Assembly: GCA_019426215.1 (NCBI GenBank)
Contig: CM033394.1
Span: 39,740,423-39,804,422, forward strand
Length of the DNA stretch: 64,000 nucleotides
Reading direction: 5' to 3'
From: Buddleja alternifolia
Lineage: Eukaryota > Streptophyta > Magnoliopsida > Lamiales > Scrophulariaceae
Shown here piece by piece: positions 1 through 13,093 of this stretch. Position numbers and translations under genes: made by a program. The stretch's first letter is position 1. Every line of letters starts with the position of its first letter. Below the pieces are notes generated by a model, which was given only the letters and a program-made list of their open reading frames with translations, did not search any database and was not told the origin of the DNA.

Positions 1-195
1 AAATTTCAGCCCAATTTTTTTTTTTAATAATGTCAGACACCTGAACCCAATCCAATCGGGTATTCGGACTCGATATATACCCCAAACCAATTAAACCGAG
101 TAAATCAGTTCGGAATTGGGTAGTTACATTTACTAATCGAAACCCGAAATCAATTAACCCGAACTCAACAGCCCGAACCGAAAGCACACCCATAT
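1..195. repeat. Probable hAT-type terminal remnant
   Basis: The stretch is rich in CCCGAA and GGGT motifs and ends in CCGAACCGAAAGCACACCC. This style of sub-terminal sequence also occurs at both ends of the complete hAT element at 5521-9188. It looks like the right end of another hAT-derived element whose left part lies outside the window. No TSD can be tested because one end is missing. Confidence 0.35.
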
Positions 196-299
196 GAAAC
201 TCGCCTTAATGTGGGTGTATTATGTACTAGTGGCATTATCTTATAATGCATTGAGCCCTCTGCGTTAATGGCCCATTGAATGCGAGTTGTATCCAAACT

Positions 300-410
300 C
301 CTGTGTGGGATAGAATTTTTCCTCACGTGACAAGTGTAACATACTCTTCTTAGGAAATATACTTGGGTATGACCAAATCGGATCCGGGTTAGAATTTTCC
401 CTCATGTGTA
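300..410. repeat. Partial copy of a short MITE family
   Basis: The segment shares CAAGTGTAA, ACTTGGGT and GGGTTAGAATTTTCC with the complete MITE at 13094-13235. Here the left terminal repeat is not recognisable, so this is a decayed or rearranged copy. No TSD is visible. Confidence 0.35.
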
Positions 411-524
411 TATAACTTTTTACACAAAAAGGTGGGTGTCAAATTTCGATACATCAGGAGGAAGAGAGGGAAGGGTCCTTTCCAAATTGCAATACCTCGG
501 AAAGGTGGACACAAATAACTCTTT

Positions 525-800
525 CAATTACCACCTTTTGCCAAAAATACAATTTAAGGGTGTATTATGCCAAAAGGTGGCAATTTGAGGGTGCAATTCA
601 CCAAAATATTTAGAGATCGACGTCTTTACCCTCCAAAAAATGAGTGAATTCATTTTTATGGGTGAGTTAGATGCTTGAGGGTGCAAAGTGCTAAACTGCA
701 CGCAATTTAATGGTGCAAAGTGCCAAAAATTGAATTTAAGGGTGCATTGTGCCAAAAGGTGGTAATTGAATGGTGCAATGTGCCAAAAGCCCTCTTTTTT
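525..800. repeat. Imperfect minisatellite-like repeat
   Basis: A phrase of about 35-60 bp recurs several times with changes. Its core is TTTAAGGGTGCA, then TGCCAAAAGGTGG, then AATT. The short reading frames here are by-products of the repetition. No gene is seen. Confidence 0.6.
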
Positions 801-1238
801 TCCCACATGATATATGAAATAAGGGGAATTATTTGCCTTCAGTATTGATTTTGAGCATTCACTCTCCTCACGTATTAACTTTTGGCAAAAACCTCCTCCC
901 CATTATTATCTAATCAAAATGTTCATTAAAAAATATATATTTTAAGACCGCATTACCCTAGTTCTTACGTTAAATTATTATAAAGAAAAAAATAACTTTA
1001 AACAATAGAGTGATATATCATTGTGTATTTTATTTTAACTTTTGAAAAGCAAATATGGAGCCGATACTAAACGTAAAGAGTTGTTCAATGATATAAACGA
1101 GCATAATTAATCTTTATAAATAAAAGGAATTATAATTTTTATAATTATAATTAAATGGTTGAAAAATATTCAAATGCATAATATTAAGTTGTTTCGTCAT
1201 ATTAATATTAGTGTATATATGTGTGTATATATATATAT

Positions 1239-1570
1239 AAAATGTTATAGATGGTAAATTTTAACCAAAGACTTGTTAACCTAGTGATATCAGCTTCCAC
1301 TTTTATGTAGGAAGTCCTGGGTTCAATTACAGGCTATATAAAATGTTATAGATGGTAAATTATAACCAAATGTTTGTTAGCCCAGTGATATCAGTTTCCA
1401 CTTCTATGTGGGAAGTCTTGGGTTTAATTACAGACTGTTACAAGTCTAATTTTTCTCTCCTTATTTGGAGTTTTATAGGGTTTTTATGGCCCATGATTAA
1501 ATCTATCAGCTTGGATTTGTCGGGTCAGGATATCCCTTTCGTCTAGAATTTGTTTTTAAAAAAAGATGGT
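1239..1570 (+). repeat. SINE-like repeat with duplicated tRNA-like head
   Basis: Two tandem copies of about 100 bp (1239-1339 and 1340-1435) each carry an A-box-like TTAGCCCAGTGAT and a B-box-like GGGTTCAATTAC, the spacing expected of a tRNA-derived RNA polymerase III promoter. The second copy continues into a tail containing TTTGTCGGGTCAGGATAT and ends in A-rich sequence. The same tail recurs inverted at 13290-13385, so this is a dispersed family. A short GATGGTAA on both sides of the second copy may be a TSD. Confidence 0.45.
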
Positions 1571-3090
1571 AAGTCCCAATTTTTTTTCTTTCACACAGTT
1601 GTGTTTTTAAAGGTTCTGCCTTTAAATTCTGAAAAAAATAAAATGACATATAAAGAAATATGTATTTTTATAACGTAAAACAATAAGAATATATTAACTA
1701 ATCAAAAGGTCCGCAGCCAAAGCATGTGCAACAAAGTTCGGAAGATCGAGAACAGACTTCCGATTCTCCCCCTTATTCTGTGCTAAAGAGTGTGCCACAC
1801 GGTTACCCGAATGATATATGTGTTTACAGTCAAACCTCAGGTCATGTTCAAAAAATTGGATGGTTCGCGGTTAGGGGACAATTACATTTTAAGACTTGAA
1901 ATTATTTGAGAAACATAAACATAACAAAAAATTTCATAAATAATTCTTTATATGATGAATTTTTTTATTATGTATTAGGTTGGGGTGTTTTAGTATATTT
2001 AAATTATAACCTTTAATGGAATTTTTGATCAAATAATGATTGAGAGGAGGTTTTTGCTTATATTTCAAAGGTGGCGGATGTCAAAATTTGATACGCTGGG
2101 GTGGATGCCCCCCCCCCCCCCCTTCCCCCAATTTTTAAACTCCTTAACTTAGACATGTAAATTTTTAAAATGTTTAATTTGGCCCCTTAAAGTACTTGGT
2201 CATGTAATCACGAACACATTTCTTCTCCAAGGCTCCAATCCCAAACATATACGCATATACGTAACTTTTCTCAAAATACAGGGGGAAAAAGAAAAACTTT
2301 TGGGTCTCAAAACCAGAGGGGACAAGAAAGAAAAACTTTAGGGTCTTCTTCCCTTTAAATTTTATTCTCAAAATTAGGTGATTTTCTCATTTCAAGGATC
2401 AAGAAGGTATTGTATTAATTATTTGAATACAAATGTTTCAAATTTGATATTGATATTTTTGGTATATATTTCATATGTATTAATCTAATTCTAAACTCTA
2501 GTTAAGAATCTTGATTTGATTTAGAAATTTCAACAAATAGATAATGGGCATTTATGAAACAAGATGTTGGTAGTGAATTATATCATATATGTGCTAATAG
2601 AAAAACAGTAAATGAAGAAAGATATGTGGTGGTGAGTATTGAGTAAGATTAGTTTTTTCTTGTATAAATGATTGAAAAACATGTAATGGTGAAAGAGAAA
2701 AGTTTGTGAGTCTAAAGCAGAACTATATATAGATAATAGGTGGGAAGAAGAATTTATAATGCTTTTGATTTGTAAAATGCCACATTTTTGGTCCAATTGA
2801 GGCGATTGCTCAATACTCTCTCTTTTTTGACAAAGAGGTGAGAATTTTTTTTATAGTAGAAACATAAAGTAACAATTAGGCGAAATTGTATGTTTAGGAT
2901 TTGCACTATATGTAGTTCTTTTACTTTATTTTAATATCCTCCTTTTAAGGTAAGTCATTTCCGACTCATGATTTACATATTTTTTTTCTTTTGTTTTATA
3001 TTATATTAAAATTTTATATTAGATTGAATTTTATTGTTTCTCATTTTATATTAGTTAATTTTGTATGCTTAATAATTGAATTAATAAGGT
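1571..3090. other. Non-coding stretch without recognisable genes
   Basis: This is AT-rich sequence with no credible reading frame. The one striking feature is a run of about 16 C residues near 2109-2124. Short open frames on both strands have no recognisable domain and a biased low-complexity composition. Confidence 0.5.
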
Positions 3091-3099
3091 TGAATTTTG

Positions 3100-3898
3100 G
3101 TATGACCAAAAAGTCGCCAGACTAATATATATTGGAGGAGAAAGTAACATGCCTACATACAATACTATTATGCTAATATGAGCTAAACCCAAGCCAAAGA
3201 AAGTTTAATTGAATGAAAGATATAGTTTTGTTTCAAGGCCTTTGACACTCGAGTGATTAAATCCTTAACAGTGTCTCTACACTCAATGCCCTAAAACTAT
3301 CTAGCCTAATGGAATAAGACATTGCACATGATCTAGCCTTGATGAATTGAAAAGGGAAGTTTCATATGAGTTTAAAGCTGAATGATGAATATTTGAGATA
3401 ATGGAATTTAAATGACTATGGAGTTTTCTATGATTCTTGTGCCTTGTGATTGATCAAAAGTTGATAAATATGGGATTAATGTCCAAAATTTGGTAAGGAT
3501 GTCTCTCAACTATAATACCTTAGACTTATTTTTACTACACCCTATGGAGTCTTTTCGAGTATTGGTGTCACATAAGCAAAAGAATTTGATATGTATATAT
3601 ATTTTTAAGCTTTAAAAGAATAATTTTGTGCCATTGATTCTTGTTAATTATGTTGATATGTATTGATTGAGTTGGATCTGAAATTTGTTAGATTTTGTGG
3701 GTATATCATTTGCAAACCCTCACGAGACTATAACTCGTCCTTTTTGGGAAACAACAAGGTTTAAACGCTTGTTGCACATGCTACGTGTAATTGTTCACTC
3801 CACGAAAGTGAGTTCATCTTTGTTTGTTTTGTTTTTCCTTTGATTATGTTTCTTTTTATCATTGCTCGAGGATGATCAATGTTTAAGTTTGGGGGAGT
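3100..3898 (+). mobile_element. 3' internal end of a Ty3/gypsy-like retrotransposon
   Basis: The segment ends in GCTCGAGGATGATCAATG followed by the purine tract TTTGGGGGAGT. This arrangement is typical of the non-coding 3' internal region and polypurine tract just upstream of the 3' LTR in Tat/Athila-type Ty3 elements. No gag or pol remains, so the rest of the element is deleted or was never here. The left boundary is uncertain. Confidence 0.5.
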
Positions 3899-5255
3899 TG
3901 ATAAGGTTGAGAATTACATATTTTATAGTCCTTTATTTATGTGATTTCCATAGAATTAAGTAAGATTTTATACCACATATGCATGTAATCTGTCTATTTT
4001 GAGTATCTAGGTATAAATCATGACATTTGAGAAAAAGGATGAAAAAACAGTAGAAGATGAAATTTTGGAGCAAAAAAGTAGAAAATCGCTAAAGACTCAC
4101 GTATGAACGCTAGTCGGAGTTACGCACGGACGTGAGGATTATGACACACGAACGTGAGGAGCACTACGCGCGAACGCGAGAGAGCAGTATGCATGGACTC
4201 AGGGAGGTACAACGTTCGGAAGTGAATGTCGGTCAGACAGTTTTGGAAATTTCCAACTCTAAACCTAAAAGATTCTTCCTAACTTATATTTATAAATACA
4301 AATGCTGCAGTAGGGTTTGGAGTGTTGTGCTTTTGAGGGTTTTTAGACAGACATTTTGAGAGAGAGAGAGAGAGGCGACACTTTCGAAAGTTAGATTAAA
4401 ATTTTATCTTGAGTAATTTTCTATACAAAGTAGATTAGAGATTGAAGAACACATCTGAGGAAGAGCAAGAAGAAGAACAACACAGTCATAGGGAGTTTTT
4501 ATTCTTTGCTTTTTACTTTCATGAATTTTTTAATTAGTTTTTCCATTATGAGTAGCTAAATTTGTAGACTAAGGCCATGCTTAGGCCGAATTATGATTTT
4601 TGAGTTATAAAAAATATTCTTTATATGAATGATTTATATTGCTTTATGTTTTGATCTTGTGTTTGATGTTCATGTGTCTGGGCCAACATATGTAAAATTT
4701 TATGCTTATATTATCTGTTCGGGATAAAGTGATTTAAGGTGCAAAAAAGATTAATAACATCTTCTAAGTCAGTTGATGTTAGAGATAGCTACATACTTCG
4801 GATGATGTTAGCCGGATTTATTTAAAGGAGATCTGGATTTATTCGGGAAAAATTCTAGTTTTTAATGTATGCAAGAGAGATTGCTACACCCAATCTAGCA
4901 TAGGTTATCATGAGCGAGGGATCGGATTGATAATATTCTTAAGGAATTTTCCACCTTAGTAATATTTATCTAAAATACGAGAATACCTATATAACAAGAT
5001 TTGATTAATTTGTGTCGGCGCATGTGTCTTAGTTGCTTTTTATCTATTGATTTTTCGCATATGTTTAATTACTGTTTTAATTGCTAGTTTATGATTTCTC
5101 TTACTTTAAGTTTACAATTGATTGATTTAAATTACTGTTTTCACTATAACATAAATCTCTGTGGGTTCGACATCTAGGACTTAATTATCTACTCTATTAC
5201 TACACACGATCGGTCCTCTTGCTGTTAACATAGACGGCTGAGTTTTTGTGCATCA
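3899..5255 (+). mobile_element. 3' LTR of the Ty3/gypsy-like element
   Basis: The LTR starts TGATAAGG directly after the polypurine tract and ends GTGCATCA, satisfying the TG...CA rule over about 1357 bp. It includes a run of acg-containing imperfect repeats (4100-4200) and a short (GA)n tract near 4356-4373. No primer binding site follows, which fits a 3' LTR. No partner LTR or TSD was found in the window. Confidence 0.5.
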
Positions 5256-5512
5256 AAAGACTATGCTTTCTATTCTTGTCGTTGTTAATATTAGGTGTTA
5301 ACCTTCACATTAACTCTCCCGAACAACATTTTTTGTAAAATCCTGGGGTCATCGAGAACCTTGTACAAGTAAATCATCATTGTCTTGTTTGCCTCTAGCC
5401 CGCTGTTCATACTTTTGCTCCTTAATTTTCAGCTCCTAACTTCTTCTGTCACCTTAAAGATAACCGAGTTACTCAAAGTAAAACAATAATTAAAATGTAA
5501 TTTCTTGTTATA
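5256..5512. other. Intergenic, nothing recognised
   Basis: Short AT-rich spacer between the Ty3-type LTR and the hAT element. I see no gene or repeat in it. Confidence 0.4.
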
Positions 5513-6067
5513 CCCACAACTAGGGGTGGATGTCAGGTGGGTAATTCGGGTTGGGTATTTCCGGTTTCGGTTAGCAATTTTTGCTACCCAATAAATACCC
5601 AAAATTTTTGGGGTACCCGGTCATTGCAATCTGCTTTTAAAGCAGATTGCAAGGAGCCAAAACAGAGGCTGAAGCCTCTATTTTGGATTTGTAAATGCAA
5701 TCTGTTGATTGCATTTTTTTAATATTATTAATATTCAATTAAACTATGAAATTAAGAAATAAATTAAAATTTCATAATTAATTCATTTACAATTTAACAA
5801 CTAATCAACAATTAACAAGAAATAAGAATAAACAATAAATAGCTCATTCAATTAACTTAAGTCAAACACAAATTAAACATCAAATTCAACATACTCGATC
5901 AAATTACAAATCAAGCACCAAATGCAAATTGTCTATTACATTGCATAACTAATTCAAATAGAGTTACAACCCAACTTAAAATATTGAAATCAACTAATGC
6001 ACTTTAGTTCACCGGCTTCATCGAAACTTCAACGGAGATGTATCATCAAATATCAATAATCTTAGCT

Positions 6068-8371
6068 TCAACCCCCGACTTGATTAGTTCTACAAAAATA
6101 TAAAAACTCATAAGATAAATCATAAATCAACTTATAAAAATTAAAAGAAAATTGAAAGGAGAAATAACAAGTACCTTTCTGAATCATTTCTAATTCATGT
6201 AAGTCCTCCTCATTGCTTAGTGGTTTGTAATCTTTACGGAGCCAATCTTGTCCACAAAGTAGAGCTTGGACTATTCTAGGAGATAAAGAACTCCTAAATG
6301 GATCTAGAACACGACCACCGGTACTAAATGCGGACTCTGAAGCAATCGTCGAAACCGGAGACGCCAAGATATCGCGAGCTAAGTTGGAGAGGATGGGAAA
6401 TCGGGGAGAATTTACCTTCCACCAATTTAGTATGTCAAAGCTCAATACTTCATCCTCTTCCTTGGGTTCCTCGCTCAAATATTTCTCCAATTCGGACTTC
6501 ACATGTTCACTTCTTTCTCCCCTTTTGAATTTTCTATATTGAGTTTTCAAATCAAGAATCTCAACACCCGATTGAGATGCACCGACCCCACATGTAGAAG
6601 AAACACATGATGACGAGGAAACTTCACTTCTAGGAGTTTTTTCATACATCAATTTGTACTCATTGAACAACTCAAACATTCGTTGTTTTACTTGACCTTT
6701 CATCAAAGCGCTCTTTGAAATATCACTATATAACTCATCAAATGAAAACTCAATAAAATCTAACTTGTGACGTGGATCAAGTATCACCTCATAGTACAAA
6801 ACATGTTCATCTTTTCAATCGACCCCCAATATTTGTCAAACTTTTCTTTCATTCTTCTTGACATCTCACTCAACTCATAGTCATCGCTCTCCATCAATTT
6901 TCTTAAGAGAACGTCAACTTCACTAATTTCGTGAAACACGGTACTCGATGTAACATACAAAGAATCGGAAATAGCCAAAATAAGCTTGTAGAAATGACCT
7001 AAAATTTTGATCAATATCCTAGCCCTCTCCCAATCATCTACCGTGAGGACCCCATCAAATGGTCTTTTCGAAAGATCATTTCTATATCCAAGATCATTGT
7101 CTCCATAAGCATCAAATGCTCGCTCAAGCCGAGTAGCGGACTCCAACATCAAGTAGGTGGAATTCCACCTAGTACATACGTCAAGAGTCAACATTTTACC
7201 CGATTCCAACTTTTCAAGTTCTACACACTTTAAAAACATTTTGTACCTAGCCGGGGAGTTCCTAATATACCTCACCGCTCGTCTAACAAGGGCAATAGCC
7301 ATATGTTCATCATTGCCCTTCAAACCATCTTGCACAATAAGATTAATGATATGAGCAGCACACCTCATATGAACATATTTTCTACCTAAAATATTTGTAC
7401 CCCAATTATCAAACTTTTTTTACAAGTATCCAATTGCGCTGTCATTTGAGGAAGCATTATCAACCGTAATCGTGAAAACCTTGTCAATACCTCAACCAAG
7501 CAAACATTTTTCCACTCCTTTACCCACTTCTTCACTCTTATGTCCCGGAATTGGACAAAAGTTTAAAATTCTCTTATGTAATTTCCAATTTTCATTGATA
7601 AAATGGGTCGTGAGACACATACAGTTCACTCTTTGAATAGATGTCCATGTGTCGGTGGTCATGTAAATTCTTTGAGACTTCTCTATTAAAGACTTCAACC
7701 TTACCCTCTCTCATCACGTATGTAAATGTTTTTAGTTACCGTCCTATGTGATGGAATTCTAAAATTAGGACATGCTACCGACACAAAATGTTTAAACCCA
7801 AGACATTCAACCGTTCTAAAAGAAAGCTCATCAACAATTATCATATAATTCAAAGATTCACTTACTTTATCTTGATTAAAGATCCAAATACCTAGAGTTT
7901 GTGATCCCTCATCACCCGGATGAGATGGTTGAAATGCAAGTTGGGTTTGATTTTGAGTTTTTTTTTTTTTTTTAATTTCCTCGGGTGCTTTTTTACAAGT
8001 TATAATGTGTTTTTTAAGAGATGAAGCACCGTGTTGTTTGAGTTGGCCATAATTCTCCTACCACAAAATATACATTTAGCCTTCATAACACCATCAACAT
8101 CCTTGTACTTTTCAAAGTAAACCCACCATTCCGATCGAGGTGTTATTTTCTTAGGTTCCGTTTCCAATTTGGCACGTTTTTTACCCTTCCTATTAATCTC
8201 ATCCTCCTTGTCACACTCAATATCAAATTCTAATCTCATCCTCCTTGTCACACTCAATATCAAATTCAACACCCTCACATCAAAATCAATAGGATAGCCA
8301 CTACTAACCTCTTCTCTCATTGTTTGATTACGCTTCAAAGTCTCATCGAAAGCTACTCGTGAAGTTGACAT
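6068..8371 (-). pseudogene. hAT transposase pseudogene (RICESLEEPER-like)
   Basis: Reading leftward from 8371, the order is: a BED-type zinc finger (WWVYFEKYKD, then CIFCGRR), then RNase H-fold core pieces (MTTDTWTS near 7660; CAAHIINLIVQDGLK near 7350; LDVCTRWNSTYLML near 7190), and last the hAT C-terminal dimerisation region (FPILSNLARDILASPVSTIA and ESAFSTGGRVLDPFRSSL, around 6250-6420). The order and motifs match plant RICESLEEPER/DAYSLEEPER-type transposases. The frame is broken in at least four places. One break is a slip in an A6 run near 8010 that removes the final His/Cys pair of the zinc finger from the frame, and another lies at the overlap near 6784-6799. I infer a dead transposase gene, possibly with an intron in the poly-T region near 7957-7972. 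Confidence 0.9.
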
Positions 8372-8633
8372 CTACAAAATATGTCATTAAATACTATTAG
8401 ATAAAATTTTCAAAATAACTCTCTTTCACTTAGAATTAAATAAAACATATAGGGAATGAGATATTAACAACAATAAATAAGAGTGTAAGTGTTTAATAAT
8501 AAATTTTACTACTTAAAATTGAAAAACCTCCCACATATCTCAAATAAACATTTTATCAAACACTTTGTGGGCAATACAGAAAAGAGATAACTATTGAAAA
8601 ATTTGTGAACAAATACAAACTTTTACCTTCAAT

Positions 8634-9076
8634 TATCTTCAATGATATGTAGGAGAACAATCCCGGTGATGATTTGAATTGGGGACGAATGATTAGAAGG
8701 AATTGAAATTAAAAGTAAGAAGTAAAGGGTTAAAGTGTTTTAACTTCAAAGTTTTCACACTTTCTGTTCTGCCAGCCACTGCCCACTGCCCACTGCCCAA
8801 TATGTATGTGAATGAAGTATTTTTTTTTTTTGCTTTAAAAAATGGGGTACCCAATCGATTTATCTTCAATGATATGTAGGAGAACAATCCCAGTGATGAT
8901 TTGAAGTGGGGACGAATGATTAGAAGGAATTAAAATTAAAAGTAAGAGGTAAAGGGTTAAAGTGTTTTAACTTCAAGGTTTTCACACTTTCTGTTCTGCC
9001 AGCCACTGCCCACTACCCGATATGTATGTGAATGAAGTATTTTTATTTTTATTTTTGCTTTAAAAAATTGGGTACC
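8634..9076. repeat. Tandem duplication inside the hAT element
   Basis: About 220 bp is present twice in a row (roughly 8634-8858 and 8859-9076), with the same markers in each copy: ATGATATGTAGGAGAACAAT, CTGTTCTGCCAGCCACTG and ATGTATGTGAATGAAG. The copies differ by only a few substitutions and a variable poly-T tract. It sits between the transposase start and the right terminal repeat, so it probably duplicates promoter or sub-terminal sequence. Confidence 0.85.
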
Positions 9077-9651
9077 CGATCGGGTAGGAACTTCCTACCC
9101 GATACCCCTTTTTTTTAAAAAATTCACTACCCGAAACCCGATCTGGTCGGGTAGGTACTCGATAACCCGACCCGAACGCCCAGCCCTACCCACAACTATG
9201 AAAATAATTAATTAGTTTTATTTCGCCTCTATAAAGTGATTCTAGTATCTTGTTAGAGTTGAAAATAAAAAGTACAGGAAATGATTGAATCAAGAAATGA
9301 AACATAAAGAAAATGGCTAGAGTATTTTCTCTTTTGCGTTTAGAATAACAATCTATTAATGTAATTCTCATTTAAAAATTATTTCTTAAGCTTCAACTAA
9401 AAAAAAAGAGAAAAGTTAAGAACGTTTCAATTTTTCGCCTTATCAGTATTAAATATTGTTGATGTTTCTTTTGTTTGTAAGAGTTGAAGTTTGTTAATGG
9501 ACAAAGATACTTTTATTCACAATTTCTCTCCATGTTGCAAGTTGGTTATTGTCATCGACGAGGAAAAAGAACTTCTTGACAAAGGTGGAGGTAACGAACT
9601 TATATTTGAACGTCACTCAATCATTTTAGAGATAAAATCCTAAAATTTGGC

Positions 9652-10500
9652 ATGGGGTTTGATAGTGAAGAAGCGACTTATAAATTTTATAATGAATGCA
9701 CGAAAGTAGCCAGATTCAGTAGTCGTAAGCACACTATTCACAATAATATCAAGGGGAGAATTATAGATATGACTTTTGTTGTGCTTATCAAGATTACAGA
9801 CTAAAAGATAAAAGAGATGTGAGTGTTAAATCGCATCGTCCGCAAACAAGAAATAGTTGTTGTGGTATGATGAAGATTGATGGTTGCTATACAGATAAAT
9901 ATGAAGTTGTTGGTTTTATAATCAGTCATAGTGGACATTATCTAGTTAGTCTAACAAAAACTCATTTCTTGAGGTATCATACTGCTTCACTAGCATCACA
10001 AACAGAGAATTATTTTTGAAGATTACAAGATCTATTTGCCTTTGAAAAAAAACTATGCAAATGAAGATATGTGATTCTTGAATAATTGTAACACGATAAT
10101 TAGATGATCCTAATTTCTTCTGTGCAGTTTAAGTTGATGAAGATGATTTGAAAGCTAATATACTTTGGGTTGATGCACAGATAATGATTGATTATGCTCA
10201 TTTTGGTGACATAGTTGGTTTTGATACAACTTATAGGAAAAATCAAGAGGGCCGACCATTTTCCCTCTTTGTTTGTCTAAATCACCCCAAGAAAACTTTC
10301 GTCTTTGTTGCACATTGTTATTCGATGAAACTGCATCAATATTTATATGGTTGTTTAACACTCTTTTTGCTAGAGTAGTGTCGGGAAAACAACCTATAAC
10401 CATTCTTATGGATTAAGACGCAACTATGAGAAAATCTTTGATAGAAAATGGCTGGCTACATGTCATCGCTTGTGTATTTGGCAAACTGTCGTGCATAAGT
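9652..10500 (+). pseudogene. FAR1/MULE-type transposase relic
   Basis: Three pieces in different frames line up with the FAR1/FRS and Mutator-like transposase family. An N-terminal FAR1 DNA-binding-like part begins at 9652 (GFDSEEATYKFYNE) and continues to HYLVSLTKTHFLRYH near 10000. A MULE domain start follows (DIVGFDTTYRKNQEGRPF, 10218-10260, then LFVCLNHPKKTFVF). Then comes ITILMD-stop-DATMRK near 10400, followed by HRLCIW near 10470. The in-frame stop replaces a codon in the conserved TDQDAAM-like motif. The catalytic domain ends abruptly. It is a dead fragment, and I cannot tell a domesticated FRS gene copy from a true MULE. Confidence 0.8.
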
Positions 10501-10529
10501 AAAACAAAAATACGAAATTATGCACTATT

Positions 10530-11965
10530 CACCAACGTAAGAAAATCTTGTAAGTTATGATATAGTCCATGCAATAAATGTATCCATTTGAATGATAACC
10601 TCTCAATCAAAACCAATATTAAAGGGCTATTACCGTGACAACACCCCGACGTCAATTGCCATTGCATTGCTTCAGTTTCATTGCAACGTCGAAGAACAGT
10701 TTATCCTAAACTACTCAAAAAAATAATTGATAAAGTCCTAGAAATATTATAATACATGTACATTGTAATGAATGTTCATATTATGTAATTAGCATGATAC
10801 GAAATACCAAAAGCTTATACAATAATGATACATCGGCACTATCATAACCCTAAAATAGTACCATATAATTCTTCTAATGACTACAAATAATTATAAATTG
10901 CGTTGTACACAAAAATATTTGTATTAGAGTCAAAAAATGCCATTTTATAAGTTTAACAATACCAAATAAACATTGTCTGTAATTAATTGAATCAAGTAGA
11001 TACTCAACATAAACATTTTCTTCCATCAATTTTCATTCAACATGAAATACTTTCAAGAATGAAGATGCATGTCCATTTGCTATCTTTGAGGAGAAAAATT
11101 GAAATATAAAAGAAGATATGGGAATAATAATAATTTCTTGAAAAAAAAAACAATAATTTCTTGAAAAAAAAAACATTCTTTGATAATTAATTTTTTTGAT
11201 AAAGCGAGAATTATATTAACCAGAAAAAAACCAAAATAAGCTATTGAAGAACAAATAAGGTAACATCAATGGAAGCATCTTAGTTTGTGTGAAACGCCAG
11301 ATATATTGAAGAAACTCCATAGCAATTTTAAAGTGACGATGAGGAATTGGCTGTTGCTATAGTAGTAGCATATTAATTATATTCAATTAAATACAACAGA
11401 AATCTCGCGGCAATTTCCTTAGCCATGATGAAGAGTCTGCATTTTATTATCCTACCAAATGTGACGTTATTTCATTAAAAACCAACAATAAAATTAAAAT
11501 TGCGAAGAAATTGTATTTAGTTGCAACATTTAGGAGCAAATAAACTTATAGCGTAAAACTCAAAGCAAGTGCCATATTTAAGATAATATATTATTTTTTA
11601 TTTTATAATATTAATTTTCCAAAATATGTAGCTAATCAATTGAAAAGTAATCAATAGATGTGTATGAAGCTACAAATTCTTAGTTATTTCATTTTTATAA
11701 TAATTTTTTATTTTCACTTGTTTTTAAAATGAATTTTTCCTGTGTAATAACCATCAAATCTACCACAATAATTATGAAATTCTTTCCATAGCATTTTTTT
11801 CTACTTTTGATTTGCTTTTTTAGTACCCAAAAGTTTTAGAAATTACCTTAGGAAGAATAATGGTTTCTTTGTTATTATCTTGTTGAGATTTAGGAAATAT
11901 TCACATATAATATTGGAACACGGTTTAAATATCGATTAAACAACCTATCTGTCTCACTAATATGG
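10530..11965. other. Non-coding stretch without recognisable genes
   Basis: AT-rich sequence with homopolymer runs and scattered stops in all frames. A short direct repeat of AATAATTTCTTGAAAAAAAA occurs near 11126-11171. I recognise no gene, RNA or element end here. Confidence 0.45.
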
Positions 11966-13093
11966 GTTGCTGTCACGCCCTGAAAAGGGTAGCTTTGTGG
12001 GGCCCATTCGTAACGTGACCAAACAAGCATTATAAAAAAGATTCAATTCTATAACTCACCTCTTCTTAAAACTCATGACTTATTGTTCCTTTCATATAAA
12101 GGTTGATGCTCTTCTCAGAGAAGTTGCTAATATATTTTTTCTCTCCTTGCCATGCAAATTAGATCTTGATGAATCTAACTCTTGAACAAGCTCTACGTGA
12201 TACTCATTTCTGGAGGATAGAAAAATATATAGAAACTAAATAAACAAAAGCATAGTGAGACCAGATGTTGGGTGCAAGTGAAATAAAATATCAATAGCAT
12301 GAAAAACGATCAAACAAATTAAAATAATTCATGTCAACTTGCAAAAACAATAACAATCGAGCTTGTGAATACCAAATCAGGCACAAATTAGAATCAGATA
12401 GATAAACCACCATGTGGCTTCCAACTGAACATTTACTATCTTATCTTCATTTGCAGGGAGCGACCCCACCGAAACCCCACCGAAAAAATAAACTGGCCAT
12501 GTCTAGGTACATGGCGGCGCCGATCACAGCTGTAAAAACCTCCATCCTGACCATGAAAGGACACCCAAAGTTGGTACTGGACGACGAAACCAATCTACTG
12601 CCAACCCGAGGCTACCTAGCAGACCCCGCGAATCATCCAGCCCAGGGCCCAATAACCAATATCAGAACAATCAAATATTAGAATGATCAGAACCATCTGT
12701 CGAGCAATTCTTTATAACAGTTGAAACACTTTGAACATCTTTAAAATCACATACTTACAAATCTAATGATAGATTAGACATATATCAAGATAGGTTGGAC
12801 TCTGGCATACTCGTATGGACTCTAGAGGTGGTTCCCAATGTTATTTCACGAGACACCAGAGCATCCTCCACGGCACAACACAATGAGCATGATGTAGCAC
12901 ATAACTCCATAGAATTCTCAGAGCCCACATTTTCCAAAAAATACATGAATATCATATTTTTGTGAACATGGAACAAGAAACAGTTCCAACAAGCATTTGC
13001 TCAAGTTCTTCATACATAATGACAATCTTTTAAAGCGTAATAAGACACGCATACGGTACATATATATTCCTCAGTTAACCTATTTAAGAAAAC

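Larger units (their letters stand above)
5521..9188 (-). mobile_element. Complete but inactive hAT DNA transposon
   Basis: The element begins TAGGGGTGG and ends CCAGCCCTA, forming short terminal inverted repeats. It is flanked by an exact 8-bp TSD, CCCACAAC, at 5513-5520 and 9189-9196. TIRs of this kind and 8-bp duplications define the hAT superfamily. The ends are rich in GGGTA/TACCC sub-terminal motifs. It contains a single transposase gene on the minus strand with several frame breaks, so it cannot be autonomous now. Its length (3.67 kb) is normal for an autonomous plant hAT. Confidence 0.92.

Noticed and set aside
12412..12681. GC-rich 89-codon open frame as a gene
   Set aside because: No recognisable domain, and it lies inside a probable solo LTR of LTR-like composition.
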